Shown: positions 1 through 7,929, numbered from the stretch's first letter. The stretch is DNA of 41,547 nucleotides from Acidobacteriota bacterium (GCA_023265175.1 JAHFUI010000022.1:1-41547); one strand, 5' to 3'. Numbers and translations are program-made. Notes: generated from the sequence alone by a model not told the origin.

Positions 1-25
1 TGCGAGGGGTGATCAATAATGTGGC

Positions 26-406
26 GTGGTGGGCAATTGCTCGATCGTGCAGCAAAGGCTGGCGGCGGTGACGCCCAGTGAACCAGTTACCGCTTCAATT
101 TTGCGCCAAGAAGTAGCTACAGTCGTCGTAACGCTTCTCGGTGGAACCATGGTTTTTAGCGGTCTCAGCTACACCTCGCGGCACGTGTCTCTTCCGTCGC
201 TGGAGCCTGCTACTGAATGTCTGCTTCTTTTGAAGAGAGTTGGCAGCAAATACCGTATTGCGGGAAGGTACTATGGGGCGTTCAGGATTCAGGACGGGAA
301 GTTGGCGCCGCTGACATCGCGGCAAGGCTTCGCATCACGATATCACGGTGCGTCCTCAGCCCAGGTGGCTGAGGAGATGCTCGCACAACTCCGAGCGCGA
401 CATTAG
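26..406 (+). CDS. Hypothetical protein, 126 aa
   Basis: I do not recognise a family. The reading frame opens at a GTG after an in-frame stop at 17-19, with no clear ribosome-binding site, so the true start could be an internal codon. Residues about 30-45 are hydrophobic (a run around VATVVVTLLGG). The second half (residues 70-126) has a soluble alternating pattern and ends in a predicted amphipathic helix (SSAQVAEEMLAQLRARH). It lies about 100 bases upstream of the DsbA-like gene on the same strand. Base composition here looks lower in GC than in most of the window, as in the next gene. It may be the remnant of a longer secreted or membrane protein. Confidence 0.45.
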   Translation: MVGNCSIVQQRLAAVTPSEPVTASILRQEVATVVVTLLGGTMVFSGLSYTSRHVSLPSLEPATECLLLLKRVGSKYRIAGRYYGAFRIQDGKLAPLTSRQGFASRYHGASSAQVAEEMLAQLRARH

Positions 407-510
407 CGAGACCGCTGTCCTTAATCGTACGGGTACCGCTCAAATTGTGATGCCCGGCATGTGTAATTAATGCCCCATCCAACGTCGATCAACCGAATTA
501 ACAGGGACAG

Positions 511-1299
511 ATGATGAGATTTGCTCGGGCTGTCATTGTCACAAGTGTAGTTGTCCATCTCTACCAGTCGAGTTTATTTGGGCAGACGATCGAGACAGAA
601 CCGCTATCGAAGCGATTGGAACTGCTCGAGGAAACTATGCGGGCTCTTGAAAGGCAAGTGTCGGAGCTGAGTACGACGTTGCGAGCCGCGTTGCCACCGT
701 CACCGATTCTTGATATTCAACCATTTGATCTGAACATCGATAATGCCGCGGCCAATGGATCAAGGAACGCGAGGGTCGCGTTGATAGAGTATTCAGACTT
801 TCAGTGTCCTTTTTGTGGGCAACACTCGCAAACAGCCTATCGAGACCTTCAACGACAATTCGTAGATACTGGAATAGTTCGGTACGTTTTTCGGAACCTA
901 CCGATCGAAAGCCTTCATCCCCTGGCATTCAAAGCGGCTGAGGCCGCTGAGTGTGCGCGTGGGGAAGGCAAGTTCTGGGAAATGCACGATCGACTGTTTT
1001 CGAATCAGCAGGCGCTGGGAACATCTGACCTGCTCAGGCATGCCGAGGCGTTGAACATGGACTCGGCGAAATTTCGGTCGTGTCTCTCCAATGGAGAGAC
1101 GACTGCCAAGGTAATAGACGATCTGGCGGAGGCGCGGCGGCTCGGATTGACCGCGACCCCGGTCTTCCTGGTCGGGGAATTTCAAGCCGACGGCAGTGTA
1201 CGAATTACGCGCAAGATAACGGGCGCTCAGCCCTTTCAAGTCTTCGAGGCTGCACTTGCGACATTCTTGCCGAAATCACCAGCGCTTCGAAGGAGATAA
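511..1299 (+). CDS. Secreted DsbA-family thioredoxin-fold protein
   Basis: This is a predicted exported thiol-disulfide oxidoreductase of the DsbA/DSBA-like thioredoxin group, 262 aa. The first 25 residues form a signal peptide (hydrophobic run IVTSVVVHLY, likely cleavage near FGQT). Residues 30-60 are a short coiled coil rich in Leu and Glu. The thioredoxin domain follows, with the active-site CPFC motif at Cys99-Cys102 in the conserved setting EYSDFQCPFCGQH. The cis-proline loop is TATPVFLVG near residue 217. The family acts in the periplasm on cysteine pairs of exported proteins; the actual substrate is unknown. ATG 511 is preceded by a purine-rich AGGGACAG, and an ATG directly follows, so the start is certain to within one codon. 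The gene stands alone, with no DsbB partner visible. Confidence 0.88.
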   Translation: MMRFARAVIVTSVVVHLYQSSLFGQTIETEPLSKRLELLEETMRALERQVSELSTTLRAALPPSPILDIQPFDLNIDNAAANGSRNARVALIEYSDFQCPFCGQHSQTAYRDLQRQFVDTGIVRYVFRNLPIESLHPLAFKAAEAAECARGEGKFWEMHDRLFSNQQALGTSDLLRHAEALNMDSAKFRSCLSNGETTAKVIDDLAEARRLGLTATPVFLVGEFQADGSVRITRKITGAQPFQVFEAALATFLPKSPALRRR

Positions 1300-1383
1300 A
1301 AATATCTGTTCATCTGTCTTCTTCGAGTAAAGGCTTCTGACCGCGTCAGGGCCGTATCCGAATCATTTCTGAGAAAGCCGGCA

Positions 1384-2256
1384 ATGGGCCTCTTTATCGC
1401 CGCGTTGGTTTTGGCCCTCGCAGGTGCAGGTGCTGCAGATGCCCAAACTGGCCCACCTGACGACGTCGCGCGAGGCATGAGGGCCTATGAACGCGGCGAC
1501 TACCAGACGGCCTTCCGGACTCTAAAACCCATCGTCTACGACCACGCGGCCCGCAACAACAAGGCGGCCCCGGACCCATGGGCTGCTTTTTACCTGGCGC
1601 GCATGATTCAGCGAGGCGAGGGCACGACTAACGATCCTGCGCTGGCCTGTGCCATGTTCCGATGGTCTGCCATGGAGTTCCTGATGCGGCTGTCCGATTG
1701 GTGGGAGCCGCGTGTGGCCGCGGCGAAGGCCGCGGCCGGTGACGCCTGCGCCGCATTTCCCGACTACTCGAATGATGAAGAGCGCGCGCTCGAAACGACG
1801 GGGTTTCTCGATGGCATCGTACGGTCTGAATTCACGCTCGATGCTGGGAATTGGACCGTAGTGGATCGTACCGGCATCCACGTGACGATTGGAAACGGCC
1901 AGAAGGATTGGCCCTTGCCGTCCAATCTTGGTGTGACGCTGCCGGTCAGGCACACGACGATTGCGGTTCAACACGGTACGAGGATGGACCATCGCCACTT
2001 TCTCGAGTTTTTCAGCTGGGTCAGTTATGCGCAAGCAGCCCGCATCCACCGCGAGCTGCACTGGATCATCGTCGAAGTCGCCGGGTCTGACCTACAGATC
2101 AGGAGCGACCAGACGATAGCAGCGAACTGGGACGCGCCATACCCGAGCACCGACGCGAATCCGGAGATAAGCGACTCTGTGGAGCTTCGCGCAACTGACG
2201 GCGGCGAGGTCGAATGGATCATGGTCAATGAACAAAAGCGTGGGATTATCAGGTGA
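1384..2256 (+). CDS. Secreted Sel1/TPR-like repeat protein, 290 aa
   Basis: A signal peptide (residues 1-20, ending ADAQ) precedes a region with Sel1/TPR-like helical repeats: ARGMRAYERGDYQTAF, then AAFYLARMIQRGEG followed by CAMFRWSAM, the usual Sel1 spacing. Residues about 145-290 form a separate domain with alternating beta-type sequence that I do not recognise. Sel1 repeats mediate protein contacts in the envelope; the role here is unknown. It follows the DsbA-like gene by 84 bases on the same strand and could be co-transcribed, though no good ribosome-binding site precedes ATG 1384. The two cysteines of the repeat region (near CAMFRW and GDACAAF) would fit a disulfide-bonded exported protein. 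Confidence 0.7.
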   Translation: MGLFIAALVLALAGAGAADAQTGPPDDVARGMRAYERGDYQTAFRTLKPIVYDHAARNNKAAPDPWAAFYLARMIQRGEGTTNDPALACAMFRWSAMEFLMRLSDWWEPRVAAAKAAAGDACAAFPDYSNDEERALETTGFLDGIVRSEFTLDAGNWTVVDRTGIHVTIGNGQKDWPLPSNLGVTLPVRHTTIAVQHGTRMDHRHFLEFFSWVSYAQAARIHRELHWIIVEVAGSDLQIRSDQTIAANWDAPYPSTDANPEISDSVELRATDGGEVEWIMVNEQKRGIIR

Positions 2257-2379
2257 GCGAGTCTGGCAGAAGGACATTCGGCCGTCGGCCTCGCCACTCG
2301 CCGGAGCCGGATCTCTCGGCCATCGGTCGTGGATAGCATGATGTCTGCGCTCTGCAGCGTGGCGAGGCGCGCTAAGGCT

Positions 2380-2900
2380 TGCGTCGGCGCCCGCGGCGCA
2401 TCATCGGATTCTTGGGCGCGGCGCCTTCGACGTCACTGCTCGTCAGGTCGTACAGCAAGACGTCGAACTCCGCGGCGAACAGCTCACCGTAGCGCGCGGT
2501 GAGTGGCGCTCGAGCGCGGTCTTGTGCGGCAGCCGGTGATCGAGCGTGCACTAGACCCGGCTGTCGTTGATCGTGCCCTCAGGCAGATGCAGGAGGTCGT
2601 CAAGCGCGTCGTCGGATACCGGCGCTCTTCAATCGCCAGCTCGCTCCCGGGCGGGCGCACAGAGCCGATTGATCGCGAGGAGCGTGGCGACCCGCGACCA
2701 CGGGACGTCGGCGGGCGCGGCGTCCCACCTGCCTCGAAGAATTCATCGAGCCGCAGCTGCCGCCAAAGCGCCAACCCGACCAGCGCCGGTCCCAGTTGCC
2801 GCGTCCGCTCCAACCGCACGCGCTGAATCAGGCCCTGCGCTACCTCCGCATCGTCGGGGGGCGGGGCCACTTCCGAGGGAACAGTTTCAGTTGATGCCGC
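2380..2900 (-). pseudogene. IS1634/IS4-like transposase remnant
   Basis: On the minus strand the reading contains LALWRQLRLDEFF, then after a frame change PGSELAIEERRYPTT, then in a further frame YGELFAAEFDVLLYDLTSSD and AAPKNPMMRRG. These are the N-terminal and early catalytic parts of IS1634-type transposases, in the correct order. At least two frameshifts separate the blocks and a stop follows the last one. The region before the first block and the whole C-terminal half are missing. No inverted repeats of an intact insertion sequence were found. It marks the left edge of a region built of gene fragments. Confidence 0.72.
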
Positions 2901-3422
2901 TCACCGGCGTCGTTGAAGGCCGCGATCGTTTTTCAGCCACCGCGCTGTGCCGTATCATTCAGCTCCCCATATGACAGAGAGTCCGTTGGCGGGGCCCATG
3001 TGCGGTGCGGATCGTCTCGACGAGGTTCAATTCGTCGGCTAGCCAGTCTCGAACGCTCAATCAGGCTGAGGATCCGGCCCTGCACTCAGCCCGGAGTACG
3101 GCGGCGTGCCACACCAGAGTGGCGCAGCTGAACGTCGCCAGCAAGATCGTCGTGTCGACCAGCGTGAACGAGGCGGGAAGCTGAACGCGGGTGGTTGGAC
3201 CAAGATCGACTCCCCAGAACAGCACATTCAACGTCGCGATGCTGCTGACCGCCATCGGCACGTGGACGTTTGCCGGGGGCGGTCTGGTGCTCGAAGGGGG
3301 ACGACGTCCCGGGAGCAACGGCAGCCACGAGAGCGACGATGTCGCGCCTCTGCTCGCGCGGCTTCCGTTCCCGCCCGCCTGGCTGATCGACGTCAACTAC
3401 TTTTGCCGGCCGGCAAATTTAA
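2901..3422. other. Gene-poor stretch, no supported gene
   Basis: Open frames exist on both strands (for example minus 3061-3396, which encodes a moderately hydrophobic C-terminal half), but none has a ribosome-binding site, a recognisable domain or convincing composition. The stretch lies between the transposase remnant and the first beta-RFAP synthase fragment and is probably decayed sequence. Confidence 0.4.
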
Positions 3423-3945
3423 TTGTCGTTGATCACCTGGCGGTGCATCGTCGCGGTCCCGGATTCGGCGCCGGGCATGAGCGGCATCGCCGAAGCGGAG
3501 GCGTTCGCGCGGCTGCCGTCACCGCCCGAACGTGACGCCGAGCGCGTCGCCCATCTGGTGCTCATGGCGCTGCTGCCGGCGCTCGCGGAACGCGATCTCC
3601 CGACGTTCGGCGCCGCGCTCAGCGCGATCCAGGCGACGACGGGACGCTGGTTCGCACCGGTGCAGGGTGGCCTGTTCGCGCCGGGTGCGAGCGAGGAAGT
3701 GGTGCGCCGCATGGCGGAGTGGGGCGCCTCAGGCGTGGGGCAGAGCTCGTGGGGGCCGGCCGTGTACGGCATCGTCGACGGCGAAGAGGCTGGCCTCGAG
3801 CTCGCCGAGCGCGTGCGCGCCCTGTTAAGCTCGACGAGCCCGACGGGTGCCGTCTACAGCGGGCCGTTCCGCACGGACGGCGCGCGCGTGTGGCGCGCGG
3901 AAGCGCATCCCTCGACGCGGCTCGGGGCGCCGTGAGCCTGTCGAC
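3423..3945 (+). pseudogene. Beta-RFAP synthase-like C-terminal fragment, copy 1
   Basis: The translation covers the C-terminal half of a GHMP-kinase-like protein of the beta-ribofuranosylaminobenzene 5'-phosphate synthase family, an enzyme of methanopterin-type cofactor synthesis. Diagnostic blocks are WRCIVAVPDSAPG, ERVAHLVLMALLPAL, TGRWFAPVQGGLFAPG and ASGVGQSSWGPAVYGIVDG, and it ends GARVWRAEAHPS. About the first 150 residues, including the ATP-binding part, are absent, so the fragment cannot be functional. No start or ribosome-binding site fits. A second shorter copy lies about 2.1 kb downstream on the same strand. Confidence 0.7.
3656..3945 (+). repeat. Direct repeat, beta-RFAP fragment block 1
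   Basis: This block and 5752-6050 are direct repeats. Both start at ACCGGTGCAGGG and end just after the stop codon. Protein-level differences are few: SEEVVRRMAEWGASG against GEELVRRMAEWDASG, and a three-residue insertion (EAG) in copy 2. Divergence suggests an old duplication or two independent acquisitions of related genes rather than a recent tandem copy. Confidence 0.75.
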
Positions 3946-4185
3946 TCGTCACTCCCTCAAGGCCCATTCAGAGAATTCCTTCCCCTCCTCGCCGCTCACC
4001 GCTATGCGCTGCTGAGGCGTACGACAATGAGTTGCACTTCGATGATGCCGATCGTCGCCAGAGCGCCTACGAGCAAGCGCTGTCTCGGGCGCGACGATCT
4101 CCCTCAGTGCTGATTCGAACCGCGGCCGATGAACTCGCGAATCGTGATCGATGTGTGTCGACGCGCGAGTTCGGTCCCGACCGTT

Positions 4186-4220
4186 GACTATCGGACTAAT
4201 CTAGTTTAGTTTAGTTAGTC
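4186..4220 (+). promoter_or_regulatory. AT-rich inverted repeat before antitoxin (operator candidate)
   Basis: GACTAA at 4194-4199 and TTAGTC at 4215-4220 are an inverted repeat; an extra GACTA lies at 4186-4190, and the space between holds direct TAGTT repeats. It abuts the antitoxin start codon at 4222. The strikingly AT-rich block in GC-rich surroundings fits the promoter-operator at which Phd/YefM-type antitoxins usually repress their own operon. No Shine-Dalgarno sequence fits between it and the ATG. Confidence 0.5.
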
Positions 4221-4221
4221 T

Positions 4222-4452
4222 ATGAAGAAACTGAACGTCCACGAGGCGAAAACACGTCTCTCGTCGGTTCTCGCGGAGATTGAGAGCAAGGGAGAGACCT
4301 TCCTCATTTGCCGCAACGGCAGACCAATCGCCGATCTCCGGCCGCACGTGGTGGGCGACCGCCTCTCGCCGCACCCGGTGCTCCGTCGGATCCGCGTGCG
4401 CTATGACCCGACCGCACCGTTGAGCACCGAGGAATGGCCGACGGAGGACTGA
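4222..4452 (+). CDS. Phd/YefM-family antitoxin
   Basis: This 76-aa protein has the canonical start of the Phd/YefM fold (MKKLNVHEAKTRLSSVLAEI) and the second conserved block FLICRNGRPIADLRP. The family binds operator DNA through its N-terminal half and neutralises the toxin with its C-terminal tail (here from about residue 45, ending TEEWPTED). The stop codon overlaps the start of the PIN-domain gene (TGATG at 4450-4454), the usual toxin-antitoxin arrangement. The start lacks a Shine-Dalgarno sequence and directly follows an AT-rich inverted repeat, so translation may be leaderless. It is the only toxin-antitoxin pair in this area that looks intact. Confidence 0.9.
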   Translation: MKKLNVHEAKTRLSSVLAEIESKGETFLICRNGRPIADLRPHVVGDRLSPHPVLRRIRVRYDPTAPLSTEEWPTED

Positions 4453-4829
4453 TGCTCCTGGACACGTGCGCGTTGTTGTGGCTTGCCCAGGGGTCTCACA
4501 ATTTGTCCAAGAGCGCCCGCGCCCGCCTGGCCGCCGCAACCCTGGTTTACGTGTCGGCTATCAGTGCATTTGAAATCGGTCTGAAATACCGTTCTGGAAG
4601 ACTGGCGCTGCCGACGCCTCCAGCCGAATGGTTTGCGGCCGTCGTCGCTCACCATGCGCTCGCCGTGCACCCACTGGACTGGGAGGTGTGCCTGGCCGCG
4701 ACCGAACTGCCTCTCATTCACAGGGACCCTTGCGATCGCTTCATCATTGCCACCGCGAAGCACCTGGGTCTGCCCGTCGTCACGGCCGATCCGAATTTCA
4801 CGGGCTACGGAATCGAAATCATCTCGTAG
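4452..4829 (+). CDS. VapC-type PIN-domain toxin
   Basis: This 125-aa PIN-domain protein is of the group usually paired with Phd-type antitoxins. It starts MLLDTCALLWLA, giving the first acidic metal ligand. The other acidic residues lie in SAFEIGLK, in HRDPCDRFIIATA and in TADPNF, so the four-acid PIN site is complete. PIN toxins are metal-dependent RNases that cut tRNA or other structured RNA. I chose ATG 4452 over the upstream in-frame ATG at 4434 because it overlaps the antitoxin stop, is preceded by GGAGGA at 4443-4448 and matches the usual N-terminus. The gene appears intact in an otherwise fragment-filled region. Confidence 0.9.
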   Translation: MLLDTCALLWLAQGSHNLSKSARARLAAATLVYVSAISAFEIGLKYRSGRLALPTPPAEWFAAVVAHHALAVHPLDWEVCLAATELPLIHRDPCDRFIIATAKHLGLPVVTADPNFTGYGIEIIS

Positions 4830-4837
4830 GTTTCACG

Positions 4838-5153
4838 GACCCGGAACCCACCGAGAACCAAGCACCAAGGACGGACTCTTCGGTTGACCGACTCCGCGTG
4901 TCTCTGTGTGATTTCTGGATAATGCCGCCGGACGGCATGTCGGGTTGTCCTTCTGCCAGCGATGATCCGCGGAGAGCCCTATGGTGCGAACGGTCGTGTG
5001 TGCGTGTCTGTTCAGCTTCTGTACCGTGGCTGAGCTGTACTGTGGCTGGCTGAGCCCCCACGTCGGTCCGGGAGGCTGATAAGGGAGATTCCGTTAACGG
5101 GTCTCCCCGCGGCAGGGCCTTCATCGTTCCTATCGTCTTCGTTAGCCAGCGCC
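4838..5153. other. Intergenic stretch without supported gene
   Basis: No gene is supported. A 30-codon plus-strand frame from ATG 4981, preceded by GGAGAG, begins MVRTVVCACLFSFC and looks like the first part of a signal peptide, but it stops almost at once. It may be the N-terminal stump of a lost exported protein. The sequence near 4890-4915 (CTCCGCGTGTCTCTGTGTGA) resembles one arm of a short-period intergenic repeat, but no complementary arm was found. Confidence 0.35.
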
Positions 5154-5560
5154 TTAACGCGGCCTCTGGGGACACCGCCTCGCCCCCACGTCACCAGGCT
5201 GTGGCACTACCAAGACCGACGTCACACGGGTACTATCCGGATACGCGCGGGCCTGGTTCAGTTCAAACCACAGACCAAGGTCGCTGATCACAACAACGTG
5301 AGCGCCTAAGTCTGTGTCGATGCCTGTCACAGCCGCGCCTCGATAGAGCCGCTTCAGTTCGCCCAGAGTCGACCCGACGCCCAAACCGTTGCTGGTCCGA
5401 AAGCGCGGACGAGGAAGTCGACGTCGCTGTCAGACCGGGCGTCGTCACGCAGGACCGAGCCAAATAGGGCAAGCCGCTCAACGCCGAGGGCGCGGATCTC
5501 CGGCTCGGACGCGACGAGACGTTCCACCGTCAGTTCTCGAGTGAGCGGGCTCAGGGCCAT
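5154..5560 (-). pseudogene. MNT-type nucleotidyltransferase, frameshifted
   Basis: From ATG 5560 on the minus strand the protein carries the minimal nucleotidyltransferase signature: VERLALFGSVLRDDARSDSD followed by VDFLV, that is GSxxR...SDxDxxV with both catalytic Asp residues. Right after VDFLVR the frame runs into a stop. The coding impression continues in another minus frame (GVGSTLGELKRLYRG, then HVVVISDLGLWFEL) down to about 5154. Such proteins act as antitoxins of HEPN toxins by adding nucleotides to them. No HEPN gene follows. The gene is probably dead; a single indel would account for most of the damage, but the continuation is not clearly MNT-like. Confidence 0.6.
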
Positions 5561-5751
5561 CGATACACTCTATCGCTACTCAGGTTTCTGAGCCAACAGC
5601 GGGACGAGAGGCATGACACCGCGGATCAGCTCCGGGGCTCCGGACCGTTCGTGATGGCGGGCGCAAGATCGCGAGTCTCTTGCGCGGCGGTCTGCTGCCG
5701 CAGGCGTACGTCTACCCGCGGCGACGATGCCCGTCGACGCGCGATCTCTTG

Positions 5752-6050
5752 ACCGGTGCAGGGCGGCCTGTTCGCGCCGGGTGCGGGTGAGGAGCTTGTG
5801 CGCCGAATGGCCGAGTGGGATGCGTCTGGCGTGGGGCAGAGTTCGTGGGGCCCCACCGTCTACGGCATCGTCGACGGCGAAGGGGCTGGCCTCGAGCTCG
5901 CCGAGCGCGTGCGCGCCCTGTTAGGCTCGCTGAGCCCGACGGGCGAGGCAGGAGCCGTCTACAGCGGACCGTTCCGCACGGACAGCGCGCGCGTGTGGCG
6001 CGCGGAAGCGCACCCCTCGACGCCGCTCGGTGCGCCCTGAGCGTGTCGCC
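5752..6050 (+). pseudogene. Beta-RFAP synthase-like C-terminal fragment, copy 2
   Basis: This is the second copy of the C-terminal block (QGGLFAPGAGEELVRRM, then SGVGQSSWGPTVYGIVDG, ending RVWRAEAHPS). It begins about 75 residues later than copy 1, so only the last ~95 codons of the gene survive. It retains the GQSSWGPTVYG signature better than copy 1 (Thr instead of Ala). Upstream, 5561-5751 is not related to copy 1 and contains no supported gene. The 3' end abuts the N-terminal stump of a minus-strand exported protein. Confidence 0.72.
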
Positions 6051-6067
6051 CTCGGCGAGCGTGGACC

Positions 6068-6180
6068 TTTACAGTGGCAGGCGGTGTACCGCCGCGTTGT
6101 CCGCCGCGCTCTTGAGCCACGATGGGCATCGCGGCAAGCAGGATGATCGTCGACACGACGAAATATTGTCCAGCCCGCAT
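6068..6180 (-). pseudogene. N-terminal stump of an exported protein
   Basis: On the minus strand an excellent ribosome-binding site (AGGAGGAG) precedes ATG 6180, which starts MRAGQYFVVSTIILLAAMPI and then VAQERGGQRGGTP. This is a signal peptide followed by the Gly/Arg-rich linker common in acidobacterial exported proteins. After about 40 residues the frame runs antisense into the beta-RFAP fragment and loses sense. The real gene body has been deleted, leaving a start signal with no product. Confidence 0.55.
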
Positions 6181-6199
6181 GTTGCTCCTCCTAAATGGT

Positions 6200-6404
6200 G
6201 AATATCGAACACGCCCGCTCGCAAGAACGGCGCGGAAGCGGTCGCTTCGAATCCGGACCGACGTGGGCTGGTGGTGTGCGGCACCAGCGTGACGAGTGCT
6301 CGATCGATGTCTTCAGCTGGGACGCTGATGACGAGCGCCGGCCGAACCTTTGCCGCCATGCCGAGGTCCACCAACCAGACCTCACCACGGCGCGGCGAGG
6401 TCAT
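6200..6404 (-). pseudogene. MazF/PemK-type toxin, C-terminus lost
   Basis: The minus-strand frame starts MTSPRRGEVWLVDLG, then KVRPALVIS, VTLVPHTTS and FLRAGVFDI, which are the strands of the MazF/PemK RNase fold. After GVFDI the expected C-terminal third is replaced by sequence belonging to the leader of the signal-peptide stump next door (the junction is near 6200). The frame itself stays open to 6069 but encodes nonsense there. The start ATG overlaps the stop of an antitoxin-like tail (ATGA). The family cleaves mRNA at short motifs; this copy should be inactive or altered. Confidence 0.72.
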
Positions 6405-6540
6405 TCAGGCTGCTCACGACGGTTGAGCTGGGTAAAGAGATGGTCGGCGGCCGCCACCAAGTCCTCGTCCAAAGGCGTTCCGATCGGTCCGGATCCGGAA
6501 GCGCCTCAAATTCCTCGATCAACTTCTTGATGTCGATCAT
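6401..6540 (-). pseudogene. Antitoxin tail upstream of MazF (frameshifted)
   Basis: Just upstream of the toxin fragment, the minus strand encodes IKKLIEEFEALPDPDR and, one frame over, GTPLDEDLVAAADHLFTQLN, ending REQPE with a stop that overlaps the toxin start. This resembles the acidic toxin-wrapping tail of antitoxins paired with MazF. The DNA-binding N-terminal part is missing. A frameshift near 6475-6490 separates the two halves. Confidence 0.5.
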
Positions 6541-6774
6541 CCGGCTCACCGCGCGCTGCAGCCGGCGCTCGACGCCGGCCTGATCGCTGCTGCTGCCGAG
6601 ATAGGCTTCGAGCCCCTTGTCTCGAATCGCGGCAAGCAGCTCGAGGTCGGCCGTCACCAGCAGCAGCTTGCGCGTGACGAGCTCGCGGTCGATCGTCGTC
6701 ACCGAGGAACCGAACTGCAGCAGCAACACGATGCCGTGTTTGCGCGCGATCGCCTCCACCCGCTGCGGATCCAT
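6530..6774 (-). pseudogene. In-frame chimera of MNT and HEPN (DUF86) gene pieces
   Basis: From ATG 6774 the minus strand reads MDPQRVEAIARKHGIVLLLQ then FGSSVT, the start of an MNT nucleotidyltransferase up to its GS motif. Without a frame change it continues DRELVTRKLLLVTADLELLA and ends QAGVERRLQRAVSRMIDI, the first half of a DUF86/HEPN toxin. Then comes the antitoxin tail listed separately. MNT antitoxin and HEPN toxin are normally adjacent genes, so a deletion has removed the MNT body and fused the remains in frame. The catalytic Asp pair of MNT and the HEPN RX4-6H motif are both gone. Confidence 0.6.
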
Positions 6775-6820
6775 TCGCTCATTATTATGAAGAGTCCAGG
6801 CGCTGAGGTGGGTCGAACCC

Positions 6821-7900
6821 TCAGAACGCAAGCTTGGAGAAGTCGACGTCCAGGGTGAATGGGCGCACGGTGATCGTGACCGTGAATCGGCGCTCGCCTC
6901 CAGCCGCGCGCCTGACCACGATGTCGTGCGAGCCGAGCTCAACCGGCAGGGCATTCAACGGCGTCTCACCAACCCGCGCGTTGTCGAGCCACACGTCGGC
7001 CGGCTCAGTCGCCGTCACCGTCAGCGTTGAAGGCGGCGGTTTCAGCGACAGCGTCGTCACTTCGCCCGGCGTCAGGTCCACCTGACGCACGTCCTCATAT
7101 CCAAGCGCCCGATTTGCCAGCCGGAGCTCGTGGTGCCCTGGCGGCAGCATGATCTGGTTGCGATCGTCGAGGCGGAGGCCGCGGCCGCCTTCTGTGATGA
7201 CAAGATCGAACGGCGAATACACAGCGAGCCAGCCTGAGAAAATCGACTCGTTGACCTCCGCGGTTTGGTCGGCGGCCACGGTCACCGTTCGCTGGACCGT
7301 GCCCGCCTCGCTCTTGATCTCGATCGTGTGGCGACCAGCGTTCAGATCCTCGAGCGCCAGCGGCGTGACGCCGCGCATCTTGCCGTCGACCGACACCCGC
7401 GCGCCCACGGGGGTCGAGCTCACGCGCAATCCACCTGTCGCTTTGCGCTTGGTCTCCGTCGGACCGACCGGCGCCGGCTCGCGGACCGCGATGCGGGTCT
7501 TTGACGTCGCCACCACGTTCCACAGGTACAGGCCGCCGGCCACGCTGGCCGCCAGCAGCACCACCGCCGCTACCACGCGCGGCAGCCATCGCAGAACGGG
7601 GGTTCCAAGCGCACGCACCCGCTTCGCGGCTCGAGTGGCAAGCGCAGGACCGGTGCGCGGGATCGCGACCAGCACCGGGGGGAGTGGTGGCGGCACGGCC
7701 GCCGGCGGGTCACTCGGTACGTAGCGTTCGGCTTCAGCCGGAGTGCGCGACGTCTCATCTTCCGGTGGGGTCGCGAGCACGGCCGGTGGCGCTTCGGTCC
7801 ACGTCGCGCGCCGTGCCCGAGCCCAGCTCGCGGCTGCATGCGCCGCCGCGATCAGGTTCGCTCGCTGGTCCGGCAATCCGTCGTTCGAGGCCACAGACAA
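6821..7900 (-). CDS. Membrane-anchored PEGA-domain protein
   Basis: This 357-359 aa protein has a cytoplasmic, Pro-rich N-terminal part (residues 1-105), one membrane segment at about 108-130 (AAVVLLAASVAGGLYLW) and an exported C-terminal part. That part holds a PEGA domain at about 155-200 (VSSTPVGARVSVDGKMRGVTP), a related beta domain at 220-285 and a second PEGA-type domain at 290-340 (PADVWLDNARVGETPL). PEGA domains are beta-sandwich modules found in surface and cell-wall-associated proteins. The start is uncertain: TTG 7900 and GTG 7894 are in frame and neither has a clear ribosome-binding site. The gene is divergent from the PilZ gene and shares its 30-base promoter gap. Confidence 0.82.
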   Translation of the reverse strand: MSVASNDGLPDQRANLIAAAHAAASWARARRATWTEAPPAVLATPPEDETSRTPAEAERYVPSDPPAAVPPPLPPVLVAIPRTGPALATRAAKRVRALGTPVLRWLPRVVAAVVLLAASVAGGLYLWNVVATSKTRIAVREPAPVGPTETKRKATGGLRVSSTPVGARVSVDGKMRGVTPLALEDLNAGRHTIEIKSEAGTVQRTVTVAADQTAEVNESIFSGWLAVYSPFDLVITEGGRGLRLDDRNQIMLPPGHHELRLANRALGYEDVRQVDLTPGEVTTLSLKPPPSTLTVTATEPADVWLDNARVGETPLNALPVELGSHDIVVRRAAGGERRFTVTITVRPFTLDVDFSKLAF

Positions 7901-7929
7901 AAACTATAATCGCTTCTTGAGTTACCGTG

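Noticed and set aside
4850-4925. Possible short-period palindrome after the VapC-type gene
   Set aside because: The right side resembles one arm of a CTCTGTGT-type repeat, but the left side is not complementary to it.
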